NCBI GenBank assembly: GCA_022763115.1
Contig: JALEGJ010000071.1
Coordinates: 1-41,480 of the forward strand
Direction: 5' to 3'
Length of the DNA stretch: 41,480 nucleotides
From: Aquisalinus sp.
GTDB taxonomy: Bacteria; Pseudomonadota; Alphaproteobacteria; Caulobacterales; Parvularculaceae
Notes under the pieces: model-generated
Told to the model about the DNA's origin: nothing
Databases searched by the model: none
Seen by the model: only the letters and a program-made list of their open reading frames with translations
Translations under genes and position numbers: made by a program
Part shown: in pieces, positions 22,469 through 30,979 of the stretch
Numbering within the stretch: position 1 is the first letter of the stretch
How the letters are laid out: every line of letters starts with the position of its first letter

Positions 22469-22711
22469 TTATCCGACCAGTTCGATCTCATAGTTTTCCA
22501 TCACCGGATTGGCGAGCAGCTTCTTGCACATGTCTTCGACTTTGCTGCGCGCCGCCGCTTCATCTGTCTCGGTCAGTTCCAGTTCAATCACCTTGCCCTG
22601 GCGCACACCGGAGACCCCTTCAAAGCCAAGGCCGGTAAGGGCGCCTTCGATCGCGTTGCCTTGCGGGTCCAGAATGGACGGGCGCAGGGTAATGTGTACA
22701 CGCGCTTTCAT
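22469..22711 (-). CDS. purS: FGAM synthase subunit PurS
   Basis: Small 80-residue subunit that bridges PurQ and PurL in the FGAM synthase complex. The beta-alpha-beta pattern VHITLRPSILDPQGNAIEGAL followed by GVRQGKVIELEL and the C-terminal LLANPVMENYEIEL are diagnostic. It sits between purC and purQ with three-base gaps on both sides. Confidence 0.96.
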   Translation of the reverse strand: MKARVHITLRPSILDPQGNAIEGALTGLGFEGVSGVRQGKVIELELTETDEAAARSKVEDMCKKLLANPVMENYEIELVG

Positions 22712-22714
22712 GGT

Positions 22715-23503
22715 TCAGTCCTTCTTGTCGTCATTGTTGCTTACCAGCACCGGCCCTTTGGTGTCCGAAATTTCCTCGTTCTTGCGCAGGATGCCAAGGC
22801 GTCGCGCGACTTCCGTGTACGCATCAGTCAAGCCACCAAGGTCCTTGCGGAAACGGTCCTTGTCGAGGATTTCTCCCGTCTCAATATCCCACAGACGACA
22901 GCTGTCGGGTGAGATTTCGTCTGCAAGGATAATGCGCATCAGGTCGCCATCATATTGGCGGCCAAATTCAACCTTGAAGTCGATCAGTTGAATACCGACC
23001 CCTGCAAACATGCCGCACAAATAATCATTGATGCGCAGCGTATAGGCCATCATGTCATCAATTTCCTGCGGGTTGGCCCAGCCAAAGGCGTTGATCTGGT
23101 CTTCGGAGACCAGCGGGTCACCCAGTTCATCCTTTTTGTAATAGAATTCCACCACGGGCCGTGCGAATGGCTCGCCTTCCTTGAAGCCCAGCCGCTTGCA
23201 AATAGAGCCTGCAGCCACATTGCGGATCACGACTTCCAGCGGAATGATCTCCACATGATAGATCAACTGCTCGCGCATATTCAGGCGCTTGATGAAGTGC
23301 GTCGGAATGCCGATGCGCTCCAGACCAACCATGACAAATTCGGAGATGCGATTGTTGAGGACGCCCTTGCCTTCCAACACAGCATGTTTCTGGTTGTTGA
23401 AGGCGGTGGCATCGTCCTTGAAATACTGGATCACAGTGCCAGGCTCAGGGCCTTCGTAAAGAATCTTGGCCTTGCCTTCATAAATCTGTTTGCGACGCGC
23501 CAT
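22715..23503 (-). CDS. purC: SAICAR synthase PurC
   Basis: ATP-dependent enzyme joining aspartate to CAIR in purine synthesis. The 262-residue protein has [30 protein letters not shown] at the N-terminus and the SAICAR synthase signatures [17 protein letters not shown] and [10 protein letters not shown]. The C-terminal ~12 residues (SNNDDKKD) are a polar tail. It is first in the minus-strand purC-purS-purQ-purL cluster and diverges from the ATPase inhibitor gene across about 180 bp. I could not find a clear operator there. Confidence 0.97.
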   Translation of the reverse strand: MARRKQIYEGKAKILYEGPEPGTVIQYFKDDATAFNNQKHAVLEGKGVLNNRISEFVMVGLERIGIPTHFIKRLNMREQLIYHVEIIPLEVVIRNVAAGSICKRLGFKEGEPFARPVVEFYYKKDELGDPLVSEDQINAFGWANPQEIDDMMAYTLRINDYLCGMFAGVGIQLIDFKVEFGRQYDGDLMRIILADEISPDSCRLWDIETGEILDKDRFRKDLGGLTDAYTEVARRLGILRKNEEISDTKGPVLVSNNDDKKD

Positions 23504-23681
23504 GCGGTGTTCCTTGGGGGTAAAGGGAATCGGCTCACGGGCCGGAAATCTTCGCTAGCATGTCCGGCAACGGCGTGCAAAGGGAGTCTTTTACAGCCGC
23601 AGACAACGATTTTCTGCTTTGTATGACGCCAGTGAACACCATATGTAAGTCATAAGAATGACACCCCCGGAAGGAGATACC

Positions 23682-24005
23682 ATGAACTCGTTTGATGATC
23701 GTCAGGACCGTTTTGAAAAGGAATTCGCCCACAGCGCAGAGCTTCAATTCAAGGTTGATGCGCGGCGCAACAAGCTGGTTGGCCTCTGGGCGGCCGAACT
23801 CCTTGGTAAGAGCGGCGACGAAGCTGCGGAATACGCGAAATCTGTCGTCATCGCAGACCTCGAAGAAGCTGGCGATGAAGATGTTTTCCGCAAGCTGCGC
23901 GCCGACCTTGATAACGCGCCGAAACCTGTTTCAGATGAGGAAATCAGAAACAAAATGGATGAGCTGATGCCGGTGGCCAAGCAGCAAATCCGCGACGGGG
24001 CTTGA
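23682..24005 (+). CDS. F1-ATPase inhibitor zeta subunit (DUF1476)
   Basis: A 107-residue helical protein of the alphaproteobacterial DUF1476 family; the Paracoccus member is a natural inhibitor of F1-ATPase hydrolysis. The diagnostic opening is MNSFDDRQDRFEKEFAHSAELQFKVDARRNKLVGLWAAELLG. A strong GGAAGGAGA lies just before the ATG at 23682. It diverges from purC, and 28 bases separate it from the SDR gene, suggesting co-transcription. Confidence 0.9.
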   Translation: MNSFDDRQDRFEKEFAHSAELQFKVDARRNKLVGLWAAELLGKSGDEAAEYAKSVVIADLEEAGDEDVFRKLRADLDNAPKPVSDEEIRNKMDELMPVAKQQIRDGA

Positions 24006-24033
24006 TGTCAGACCCCGGTGAAAGGGGAATGAT

Positions 24034-24810
24034 ATGGGACGCCTCGACGGCAAAAAAGCATTCATTACTGGCGGCGCGCAAGGACTTGGGCGCTGTTTTG
24101 CGGAAATGTTCGCAGCAGAGGGTGCATCTGTCGCCATAACAGATGTGCAAGGCGACGCGGTTCAGAACACTGCTGAAGAAATCAACCAGAAGCACCCTGG
24201 CAAGGCGTTTGCTTTTACGCATGACGTCACGTCCAAAGAAGAATGGGAGACATCCCTCGCAGGAGCCGCTGATGCGATGGGCGGTATTTCCGTGCTGGTC
24301 AACAACGCCGGTATTGGCGGCGCTCTGGCGAATATCGAAACCGAGACATGGGAGATGTATCGCAAAGTCATGGATATTGACCTCGATGCGATTTTTGTCG
24401 GCACGCAGCTGGCCATGCCGTATCTGAAGGACAATCAGCCAGGCTCCATCATCAATATCTCGTCCATTGCCGGTGTGAGAGCTGACGGAAATTTCCTTTC
24501 GTACAATGTAGCAAAAGCCGGTGTGCGGATGATTTCCAAGTCCATCGCGCTGCATTGCGCGAGGGCCGGGTATCAGATCACCTGCAACTCCATTCACCCG
24601 GTGTTCACACGCACGGCAATCATCGAGCCCATGACGTTGATGACAGGCTCGCAGGAAGATGGCGAGGCGAAACTTGCCCGCCAGATTCCAATGAAGCGGA
24701 TCGGCGAGCCGTCAGATATTGGTTACATGGCAATCTATCTGGCTTCCGATGAATCCAAATTCATCACGGGCGGCGAGTTTATGGCCGATGGCGGCATGAC
24801 CGCACGCTAA
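24034..24810 (+). CDS. Short-chain dehydrogenase/reductase
   Basis: NAD(P)-dependent oxidoreductase of the classical SDR family with 258 residues. The cofactor motif is TGGAQGLG (about 13-20). NNAG follows, then the catalytic Ser in INISSIAG, and Tyr157/Lys161 in the YNVAK motif. The acidic residue in ITDVQGD after the second strand favours NAD+ over NADP+. The substrate is not evident; secondary alcohol or hydroxysteroid-type dehydrogenases share this layout. Probably in an operon with the ATPase inhibitor gene. Confidence 0.88.
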   Translation: MGRLDGKKAFITGGAQGLGRCFAEMFAAEGASVAITDVQGDAVQNTAEEINQKHPGKAFAFTHDVTSKEEWETSLAGAADAMGGISVLVNNAGIGGALANIETETWEMYRKVMDIDLDAIFVGTQLAMPYLKDNQPGSIINISSIAGVRADGNFLSYNVAKAGVRMISKSIALHCARAGYQITCNSIHPVFTRTAIIEPMTLMTGSQEDGEAKLARQIPMKRIGEPSDIGYMAIYLASDESKFITGGEFMADGGMTAR

Positions 24811-24842
24811 CGAATAGCCCACGATTGTGTGAACCATCGTGA

Positions 24843-24864
24843 CTGGCCAGTTTTTACTGGCCAG
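24843..24864. terminator. Hairpin after the SDR gene
   Basis: CTGGCCAG occurs at 24843-24850 and 24857-24864, forming a stable stem around the loop TTTTTA. A weaker CACGAT/ATCGTG hairpin lies just upstream. There is no T-run after the stem, so termination is possible but not certain. Confidence 0.45.
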
Positions 24865-24899
24865 CGTATTCCGTATCCATCTCACGAGGGAACGATATC

Positions 24900-25298
24900 A
24901 TGGTTAGAAACATTCTTGCATTGCTGCTTGCCGCGGCATTGATCTTTTTCGGCATACAGAAGTTTGGTGCCGAAAATTTCATCTTCGAGCGCATTGCCGA
25001 GCGCTCCGGCATCGGTCTGTTTGAACCGGGCGTGCGCATTCTGACGGGTATTCTTGAGGTTGCTGCCGGGCTATTGCTTATCCTGCCACGAACGAGAAGT
25101 TATGGCGCCTTGCTCGGCACTGGTCTTGTTGCCGGTGCAATTTTCTTTCACCTGACGCCATGGCTGGGCATCTACACGCCTGCCTCTGCGGGCGGTGAGG
25201 AAAGCATTGGGCTCTTCATGACAGCGCTGGTGGTGTTTGCACTGTCACTGACCAATCTGTTCCTGAACCGCGCAGGGTTGCCGATCATCGGCAGATGA
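24900..25298 (+). CDS. DoxX-like membrane protein
   Basis: A 132-residue protein with four hydrophobic segments: the N-terminal VRNILALLLAAALIFFGIQKF, then ILTGILEVAAGLLLILP, LLGTGLVAGAIFFHL and LFMTALVVFALSLTNLFL. The layout (an early FxxQKF, a central GxLEVxAG, and a late His) fits the DoxX/DUF417-type family of small inner-membrane proteins of poorly known function. The ATG follows CACGAGGGAACGATATC. Its last 14 bases overlap the end of the convergent sulfurtransferase. Confidence 0.75.
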   Translation: MVRNILALLLAAALIFFGIQKFGAENFIFERIAERSGIGLFEPGVRILTGILEVAAGLLLILPRTRSYGALLGTGLVAGAIFFHLTPWLGIYTPASAGGEESIGLFMTALVVFALSLTNLFLNRAGLPIIGR

Positions 25299-26158
25299 AT
25301 GCGTCGGGCAATTGCCCCCATTCCGCCCAGGACCCGTCGTAAAGACGGGTTCTCCGGTGCCCGATTATGGCCAGGCCAAGCGCGAGAATTGCCGCGGTCA
25401 CGCCAGAACCGCAGCTGACGATAACATCCGTGTCCGGCTTTACGCCATGTACGGCAAATAGTTTATCCAGTGCGTCAGCGGGCTTCATGAAACCGTCTTC
25501 GATCAACTGACTGGCGGGCAGGTTTTGCGAGCCGGACATATGACCGCTTTTCAAACCAGGCCGAGGCTCCGGCGCGCGTCCGTAAAATCTGTCAGCAGGG
25601 CGCGCATCAAGAATGATGGCAGACTTGTCTGCGATAATTTGCTGCAACTCACTGCACCCGATGATTTGGGTTTCATCAAATTCAGTCTCAAAGTGCCCGT
25701 CGGATGATATGCCTGAGGGGCCATTCTCAAGCGGCAATCCGGCATCACGCCAGGCTGGCCAGACCGCCATCCAGTAGTTGAACATGCTGCGCGCCCATAA
25801 TACGAAACGTCCACCAGACGCGCGGGGCTGAGAAAACCCCCGTACTGTCATAAATAACAATCCGGTCATGACGCGATATACCAAGCTTTCCTACCGCTGC
25901 CTGAAAAACGCCCGGACTTGGCAGCATGTGTGGCAAGGATGTGTCGGGATCACTAACCGCATCCAGATCAAAAAAGACAGCACCCGGCAGATGTGCTGTG
26001 TCAAAGTCATTGCGGGCACATCTGCTCGCCTCAAGATGCCAAGAAGCATCGATAATTCTCAGCGACGTGTCAGCCAGAGAGTTGAAAAGCTCCTCTGGCT
26101 GCACAAGAAAATTGATGTGCTGACTGCCCGGCACATCAGTCAATTTGTAATGCAGCAT
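25285..26158 (-). pseudogene. 3-mercaptopyruvate sulfurtransferase-like gene with a single-base frameshift
   Basis: Two rhodanese domains are recognisable but lie in different frames. The N-terminal half (RIIDASWHL ... FFDLDAVSDPDTSLPHMLP ... HVQLLDGGL) runs into a TGA at 25745-25747. The C-terminal half continues from PAWRDAGLPLENGP to the active-site loop CGSGVTA, the 3-mercaptopyruvate type. Removing one base from the GG/CC pair at 25759-25760 restores LDGGLPAWRDAGLPL exactly. It is either a recent inactivating insertion or a sequencing error. The start overlaps the end of the thioredoxin-like gene by about 23 bp. Everything else about the gene looks intact. Confidence 0.88.
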
Positions 26159-26534
26159 CAAAAACCTGATGCATTAAATCGACAGACATACCCGCACTGA
26201 CCCGACCTTTCAGTTCGCCATCCACTACAATGACGGCATATCCGGTTTTCACGTCATTCAGCGCCACCTTGTCGGCAACGCCCAGAGCCTCGGCTTTTTC
26301 GGCTTCCACCAAAAGGCTCTCGTAAGTCATATTCGTATAATCCAGTCGGACAATGTCCATCTCGGCTTTGTCATAAGTATTCACCGCTTCTTCCAAAACC
26401 GGATCGAGAATTTTGCAGGCGGAGCACCACTCAGCCCAGTATACCATAGCAGTAGCGTCTGCTGCTCGCGCCAGAGGTGAAGCGGTGACAATCGCCAGTG
26501 CGACAAGGCTTGTGATTATGGTTTTCAGGGGCAT
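26136..26534 (-). CDS. Exported thioredoxin-fold protein with CSAC motif
   Basis: A 132-residue protein with a signal peptide (LVALAIVTASPLARA, cleavage after about residue 24) and a thioredoxin-like active site WCSAC at 36-40, instead of the standard CGPC. It probably acts on disulfides in the periplasm. The C-terminal half (TGYAVIVVDGELKGRVSAG) fits the fold, though the usual cis-proline is not clear. The gene lies immediately upstream of the sulfurtransferase and overlaps it, so the two were likely co-expressed. Confidence 0.8.
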   Translation of the reverse strand: MPLKTIITSLVALAIVTASPLARAADATAMVYWAEWCSACKILDPVLEEAVNTYDKAEMDIVRLDYTNMTYESLLVEAEKAEALGVADKVALNDVKTGYAVIVVDGELKGRVSAGMSVDLMHQVFDAALQID

Positions 26535-26704
26535 ATCTATCTCCTTAAAATTTTCACGACTTTATCCGCAGCCATGCATAATGCACAGTCACATCTCGTT
26601 CAGCGGAGAAAACCCCCATTTTGAGGGACAAACTGCTGTCGGTTTAATCGAATATAAAGGCCAATCACAGATCATTATGACCGCGCCAGATTGGGAATAA
26701 TGAG

Positions 26705-26941
26705 ATGAAACCGGATATCATGGAAACTCTTGTAAACGACTTGAACGATGAGGCGCTTATTCTCACGCTGCTTGGGTCGATGCAGGATGATGCGATGCTT
26801 CGCCTGATCCGCGCCTGTGTGGAGATGGATCCGGAACATCGCCATGGCATCGCTGCCCTGATTGAAGGGCTGAAAGCCAATTATGAAGAAGTCGTGATTG
26901 AAAGCGTGATGGACAGCAATTCTGTTCTGGAAGTAGCCTGA
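26705..26941 (+). CDS. Small acidic protein, unknown function
   Basis: A 78-residue protein, mostly helical by composition (LNDEALILTLLGSMQDDAMLRLIRACVEMDPEHRHGIAALIEGL). No family was recognised and no strong ribosome binding site precedes the ATG. Codon usage is like that of its neighbours and the frame is well used, so I think it is real. It lies between the divergent thioredoxin gene and the receiver protein. Confidence 0.55.
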   Translation: MKPDIMETLVNDLNDEALILTLLGSMQDDAMLRLIRACVEMDPEHRHGIAALIEGLKANYEEVVIESVMDSNSVLEVA

Positions 26942-26977
26942 GACATCGCAAATGAGTCTAGGCTAATTATCCTTGCC

Positions 26978-26985
26978 TTAACCAT
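26978..26985 (+). promoter_or_regulatory. CtrA-like TTAACCAT motif before the receiver gene
   Basis: TTAACCAT occurs 45 bp before the start of the receiver protein gene. The same octamer occurs twice in the ftsZ-type control regions of this window. A single octamer can occur by chance. Confidence 0.35.
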
Positions 26986-27029
26986 ACTTGGCTAGTTTCT
27001 GTCCACAGTTTTTAGGACAAGGGTTTGCG

Positions 27030-28055
27030 ATGCTAGTTCATTATATTGAGGACGATGATCTTGACGCCAGCGTGCTGAAGCGTGCGGCAAAAACCAACGA
27101 CACGCTGGACGTGACCGTTAGTAAATCTCTTGAAGACCTGTCTGATCGGCTGGCCGCAAAGCCTGTAGATTGCATTCTGCTTGATGTTCTGCGCCCTGAA
27201 TCTGTTTCAATAGAGGATGATATTGCCCGGGTGCGTCAGCTTACGGATGCACCGATTGTCTTTATTACCGGTGGCAATGCCAGCGAGCTGCGCTTGCAGG
27301 CGGCACGTATTGGTGCAGATGCCGTGATTGACAAGGAAGATATTTCACCAGCCGTGCTTAAGCAGATTTTCTACAATATAGGTGCCCGTCACCAGGCTGT
27401 AGCGCAACAATATCAGAGTGAACATGCTGTCTTCAATGATGAGACAGACAGTACAGCACAACAGGGCAAGGTGCCTGCTATATCGCTCAGTTATCTGACA
27501 GATGGATTATCTGTCCTGCATGAGATCATGAAGGATAATGGCCATGACCGAACAGCCGACTTCGTTCAGGAGTTGCTGGAGACAAGTGAAGCGATAAGCG
27601 CTTATTTAACCAGTGACCTGTCTGCAACCGCTCAGGTTGCGTTGCATACGATTTTGAGGCGTATGCAGAGCAGGGCTCGTGAAATCGCCCGATCAAAGAA
27701 AATCCGGTTCTCAATGGAATGTGACAAAACCTGGTATCATCAGGCGGGCGACGCAACGCTGTCTCGTCTCGGGTTTCAGCATTTCATCGAAGGGGCCTTG
27801 CGGGCTTGCCCGGCCAACAGCCAGTTGCTGTTTTTTGCGGCTTGTCACGGTGAAGGCGTCAAGCTGATGTTGTATTTTGACAGTCAGTTGCTGCCCGGAC
27901 CATCAATCTTCTTCGATGATAATGCACCGGGTTCTACCCTTCCGAAGGAGGCGCATTCTTCCTTGCGTCTTGGAGCAGCTATCCTGGGGATAAAACCGGA
28001 GAACCTCAAGATCACGACAACGGGCAGCGATCAGATGATCACGGTCATTCTGTAA
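27030..28055 (+). CDS. Receiver-domain protein with degenerate kinase-like C-terminus
   Basis: A 341-residue signalling protein. Residues 1-120 are a receiver domain with acidic residues D8/D9, phospho-acceptor D52 (CILLDVL), T80 (VFITGG) and K102, so phosphorylation looks possible. After a linker, residues about 150-341 have a long helical stretch (LSYLTDGLSVLHEIMKDNG ... AQVALHTILRRM). A segment laid out like a histidine-kinase ATPase domain follows, but with no clear H-box, N-box or G-boxes. This suggests a degenerate kinase or a phosphotransferase-like module of the ChpT kind. I chose the ATG at 27030, preceded by AGGACAAGGG; an upstream TTG at 26988 lies over the CtrA-like motif. It is convergent with the histidine kinase cluster. 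DNA binding is not evident. Confidence 0.75.
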   Translation: MLVHYIEDDDLDASVLKRAAKTNDTLDVTVSKSLEDLSDRLAAKPVDCILLDVLRPESVSIEDDIARVRQLTDAPIVFITGGNASELRLQAARIGADAVIDKEDISPAVLKQIFYNIGARHQAVAQQYQSEHAVFNDETDSTAQQGKVPAISLSYLTDGLSVLHEIMKDNGHDRTADFVQELLETSEAISAYLTSDLSATAQVALHTILRRMQSRAREIARSKKIRFSMECDKTWYHQAGDATLSRLGFQHFIEGALRACPANSQLLFFAACHGEGVKLMLYFDSQLLPGPSIFFDDNAPGSTLPKEAHSSLRLGAAILGIKPENLKITTTGSDQMITVIL

Positions 28056-28108
28056 CGGATATTGTCTCTCGCCTGATGGCAGAGGCACATCCTAATTGGG
28101 TCCTGACC

Positions 28109-28519
28109 CTAGGTTGCCAGTCTTGCTTCGCCGAGCCAGAATTCTTTCAGTCTCATGACGGTCTGTTTATATCCAACCGGGCTATCTGGTTTAACAAGAT
28201 AGGCATTGGCATGCCGGGCGTAGCAGTCAGCAATATCGGCTTTACTGTCTGAGGTCGACAGCACAATTGCCGGAATGCTCTTTAGCTTCTCGTCTGACTT
28301 CAAGGCTGTCAAAAGCTGACGACCATCCATGCCTGGCATATTCAGATCAAGGATTATGAAGGAGTGACACGGGTCTTGCTCCAACACCTCAAGCGCTTCC
28401 TGGCCGTCACGTGCTGTATTAACAATCAGGTCCTGATCATCCGTATTATCTTCCAGATATTTCTGAACGAACCGCATGTCTATCGGATCATCCTCGACCA
28501 AGAGAATCCTTCTCGGCAT
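28109..28519 (-). CDS. Single-domain response regulator (CheY/Rcp1-like)
   Basis: A 136-residue receiver with no output domain. E9/D10/D11, phospho-acceptor D58 (ILDLNMPGMDG), S88/T89 and K110 are all present. The SKADIADCYARHANAYLVKPDS layout is typical of the Rcp1-like regulators paired with phytochrome-type kinases. It starts 13 bases after the kinase gene ends, so it is probably the kinase's partner, relaying phosphate to another protein. Confidence 0.92.
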   Translation of the reverse strand: MPRRILLVEDDPIDMRFVQKYLEDNTDDQDLIVNTARDGQEALEVLEQDPCHSFIILDLNMPGMDGRQLLTALKSDEKLKSIPAIVLSTSDSKADIADCYARHANAYLVKPDSPVGYKQTVMRLKEFWLGEARLAT

Positions 28520-28532
28520 ATTTCTGCGTCCT

Positions 28533-30845
28533 TTAGTAATATGGCACTTCCAGCACGAAACAACATCCGTCCTGATATTTCGGGTCTATACGCAATGTAC
28601 CTTTGTGTAAGTTAGAGATGCGTCGGCACAAGGCAAGTCCGATGCCCGCGCCTTCAACTTCTTCCTTGTGGTGCAGGCGTTTGAAAGGCTCGAACACCTT
28701 CTCGTGGAACTCCGGGGGGATACCCAGTCCGTTATCCTGAACACGGATTTCGTGCACCAGTTTGGCAGGATTTTGGTTGTGACTGATATGAACGTGCGGG
28801 CGCTCACTTCCGGCATACTTCACAGCATTCGCAAACAGGTTCTGGAATAGCTGGGCGAGCAGGTCTTCAGCACCCAAAACGGTTGGTAAATCTTCGACGG
28901 AAATCTCTGCCTGCGCCTCTTGCAATACCTCCTCAAGAGAGGCTTGCGCCCGCTCTATAACCGCGTTGACATCTACCGGCAGGAGTTGAATTTGCTGCGT
29001 ATCCAAACTGAAAAGATGATAAAGGTTTTTCACCATGGAACGCATGTTGAGGACAGATTTCTCAAGGCTCTCAAGCGTCTCCAGAGCATTTTCAGAGATC
29101 GCAGCTTCCTCGATTTCATCACGCAGCATTTGTGAGAACATGGCTGTCTGACGCAATGGTGCCTGCAGGTCATGTGCCGCGACAAATGCAAATTCCTGCA
29201 AATTCCGATTCAGTTTCTCAAGCTGTTCCTCGCGCTGTTTCAGGGTCGTGATGTCGCTGGATACGACCAGTAATCGGTTGTCGCCTGATGGCACTTCAAG
29301 CGGAATCTTGTCCGTGCTCACCCATCCTTTTTCACCGTGCAGGGGGGTATAGGATTCGACAATATTTCGCAAAGGCTGCTTGCTGTCGATAACGGCCAGA
29401 TCATCTTCATGATACTTGGCGGCCATTTCCGGAAACAGTTGGTAAGTGTCCGTATTTTCCAGATCATTGGGGTCCTCGAACCCCATGGAATGAGCAGCCG
29501 CCTTGTTAGCGTGCAGAATTGTGTTTTTGTCATCCTTATACCAGATGCGCGCTGGCATGTTGTTGAACAAAATTTGTAATTCATCCCTGCTTCGGCGCAG
29601 ATCATCCTGTGATTCAACCAGTTTTATCCGGGCGGTAAGCATATCCGCCATCATGCTGATGATGTCGGTATCACTCTCGGAGAAAGGCTGGTTTTTGGCT
29701 GTCTGACCAAGAAAGCACAGTGTACCGACGGGCTGGCCATCCACCAGCAAAGGCGCACCGATATAAGCCCCAAAGCCCGCCTTTGCCTGCTCGGGATGGC
29801 TCTGTTGAAGATCATGGCTGGCAAGTGGTGACTTGTCCTGGACGACGTTTGCACAAACAGTTTTTTCAAGGGGCAAAGTTGCACCGGCTTTAAGCGGCAG
29901 GTTGTCTGTTGTTTCCAAGATGTGGTAAGTTCCATCCGAAACTTCAGTATAGAGACCGAAAGGGCAGGAAAAGACTTTCTGGCCGATAGCAAGAATGCCC
30001 CGCGCAACCGCAGCGATATCCAGGCTTGTATCCAGGGAAAGTCGGTGCAGTTCCTTGAGCGCCAGTTCATAGCGCTTGGTAGATGTAATCTGCGAGAAGT
30101 TTATTGTTACACCGTCAACACCGGTCTGAACAGCTCTGACCCGGAACCAGTCTTCTACATTATCCTTGTCATAATGGACTTCGAAATCTGCGGGGCGCCC
30201 CGTTGTGGCGACCTGATGATAGATATCATAAAGACCTTCATCCTTGTTGCCGGGAAATTCCTCCAGCAGGGTCTTGCCAAGAAGCTGTTCCGGTGAGCGA
30301 CCTGTAAGCAAAGCGTTAGCTTCATTTGCAGCAACAAAACGATAATCGACAACCTGCTGATTTTCATCACGCACGGGGGTCAGACTAAGAATGCCAGCGT
30401 CAGAGGAGTCAAGGAGTGACTGGTTGAACTCCGCATATCGCTTTATCTGATCTGTATACTCGCGATCAGCATGGCTTTCTGCGCTGAGGCAGATCACGTA
30501 ATTCTTGTCATTGTGCGTTTCTGTCAGTAGGCGGAAGTCGCAGGCGAGAAATGAACCATCCTTGCGCCGGAGGGCCACATTTACACTAGCTGACTTACCA
30601 GCCTTCTCCACAGATGAAGCAAGATCAGGGCTCAGATTGCCAATTGATGTTTGGTTCAGCTCTATGGGCGCAAAGCCCAGTTGTTTGCACAGGAAAGTGT
30701 TCGCGAAAGCGATAGTGCCTGCGCTGGCGTCAAGGACAAGCGCTCCGCTCGCCAGGTTTTCAAGTATGTCAGTTGTATCCAGCGCGGGCAGTCTTGCACC
30801 TTCAGCAAGTGTCTCATGTCTCAGCGCTGCGGTTGATCCATCCAT
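28533..30845 (-). CDS. PAS-PAS-GAF-PAS sensor histidine kinase
   Basis: A 770-residue cytoplasmic kinase with no membrane segments. Sensor order from the N-terminus: two PAS-like regions (about 25-130 and 150-265), a GAF domain (about 285-425, GAYIGAPLLVDGQPVGTLCFLG), and a third PAS (about 440-545). The HisKA helix has His558 in AAHDLQAPLR. The ATPase domain shows the N-box NLFANAVKYAG, then DNGLGIP and GAGIGLAL. The HDLQAPLR H-box is like that of bacteriophytochrome kinases, although no phytochrome module is seen. I chose the ATG at 30845; a TTG at 30875 also lies in frame. The signal is unknown. Confidence 0.92.
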   Translation of the reverse strand: MDGSTAALRHETLAEGARLPALDTTDILENLASGALVLDASAGTIAFANTFLCKQLGFAPIELNQTSIGNLSPDLASSVEKAGKSASVNVALRRKDGSFLACDFRLLTETHNDKNYVICLSAESHADREYTDQIKRYAEFNQSLLDSSDAGILSLTPVRDENQQVVDYRFVAANEANALLTGRSPEQLLGKTLLEEFPGNKDEGLYDIYHQVATTGRPADFEVHYDKDNVEDWFRVRAVQTGVDGVTINFSQITSTKRYELALKELHRLSLDTSLDIAAVARGILAIGQKVFSCPFGLYTEVSDGTYHILETTDNLPLKAGATLPLEKTVCANVVQDKSPLASHDLQQSHPEQAKAGFGAYIGAPLLVDGQPVGTLCFLGQTAKNQPFSESDTDIISMMADMLTARIKLVESQDDLRRSRDELQILFNNMPARIWYKDDKNTILHANKAAAHSMGFEDPNDLENTDTYQLFPEMAAKYHEDDLAVIDSKQPLRNIVESYTPLHGEKGWVSTDKIPLEVPSGDNRLLVVSSDITTLKQREEQLEKLNRNLQEFAFVAAHDLQAPLRQTAMFSQMLRDEIEEAAISENALETLESLEKSVLNMRSMVKNLYHLFSLDTQQIQLLPVDVNAVIERAQASLEEVLQEAQAEISVEDLPTVLGAEDLLAQLFQNLFANAVKYAGSERPHVHISHNQNPAKLVHEIRVQDNGLGIPPEFHEKVFEPFKRLHHKEEVEGAGIGLALCRRISNLHKGTLRIDPKYQDGCCFVLEVPYY

Positions 30846-30979
30846 GAAGTGTCGTTTCTGGGCAAAATTGGGCAATTCAGTCTCGACTATAGGTACTGTT
30901 TGGATGTTTTCACAACCATTAAGGGAAAGTCTCTCATCAGAATCATGTTTTAAGAAAAAAAATTTTCAGTGAGACTAAG

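Noticed and set aside
26581-26700. Possible 39-residue small protein before the 78-residue acidic gene
   Set aside because: No ribosome binding site and no recognisable motif; it could be real but I cannot support it.
30928-30976. AGTCTC/GAGACT inverted repeat before the DUF481 gene
   Set aside because: The arms are six bases and 37 bases apart, which is easily expected by chance.
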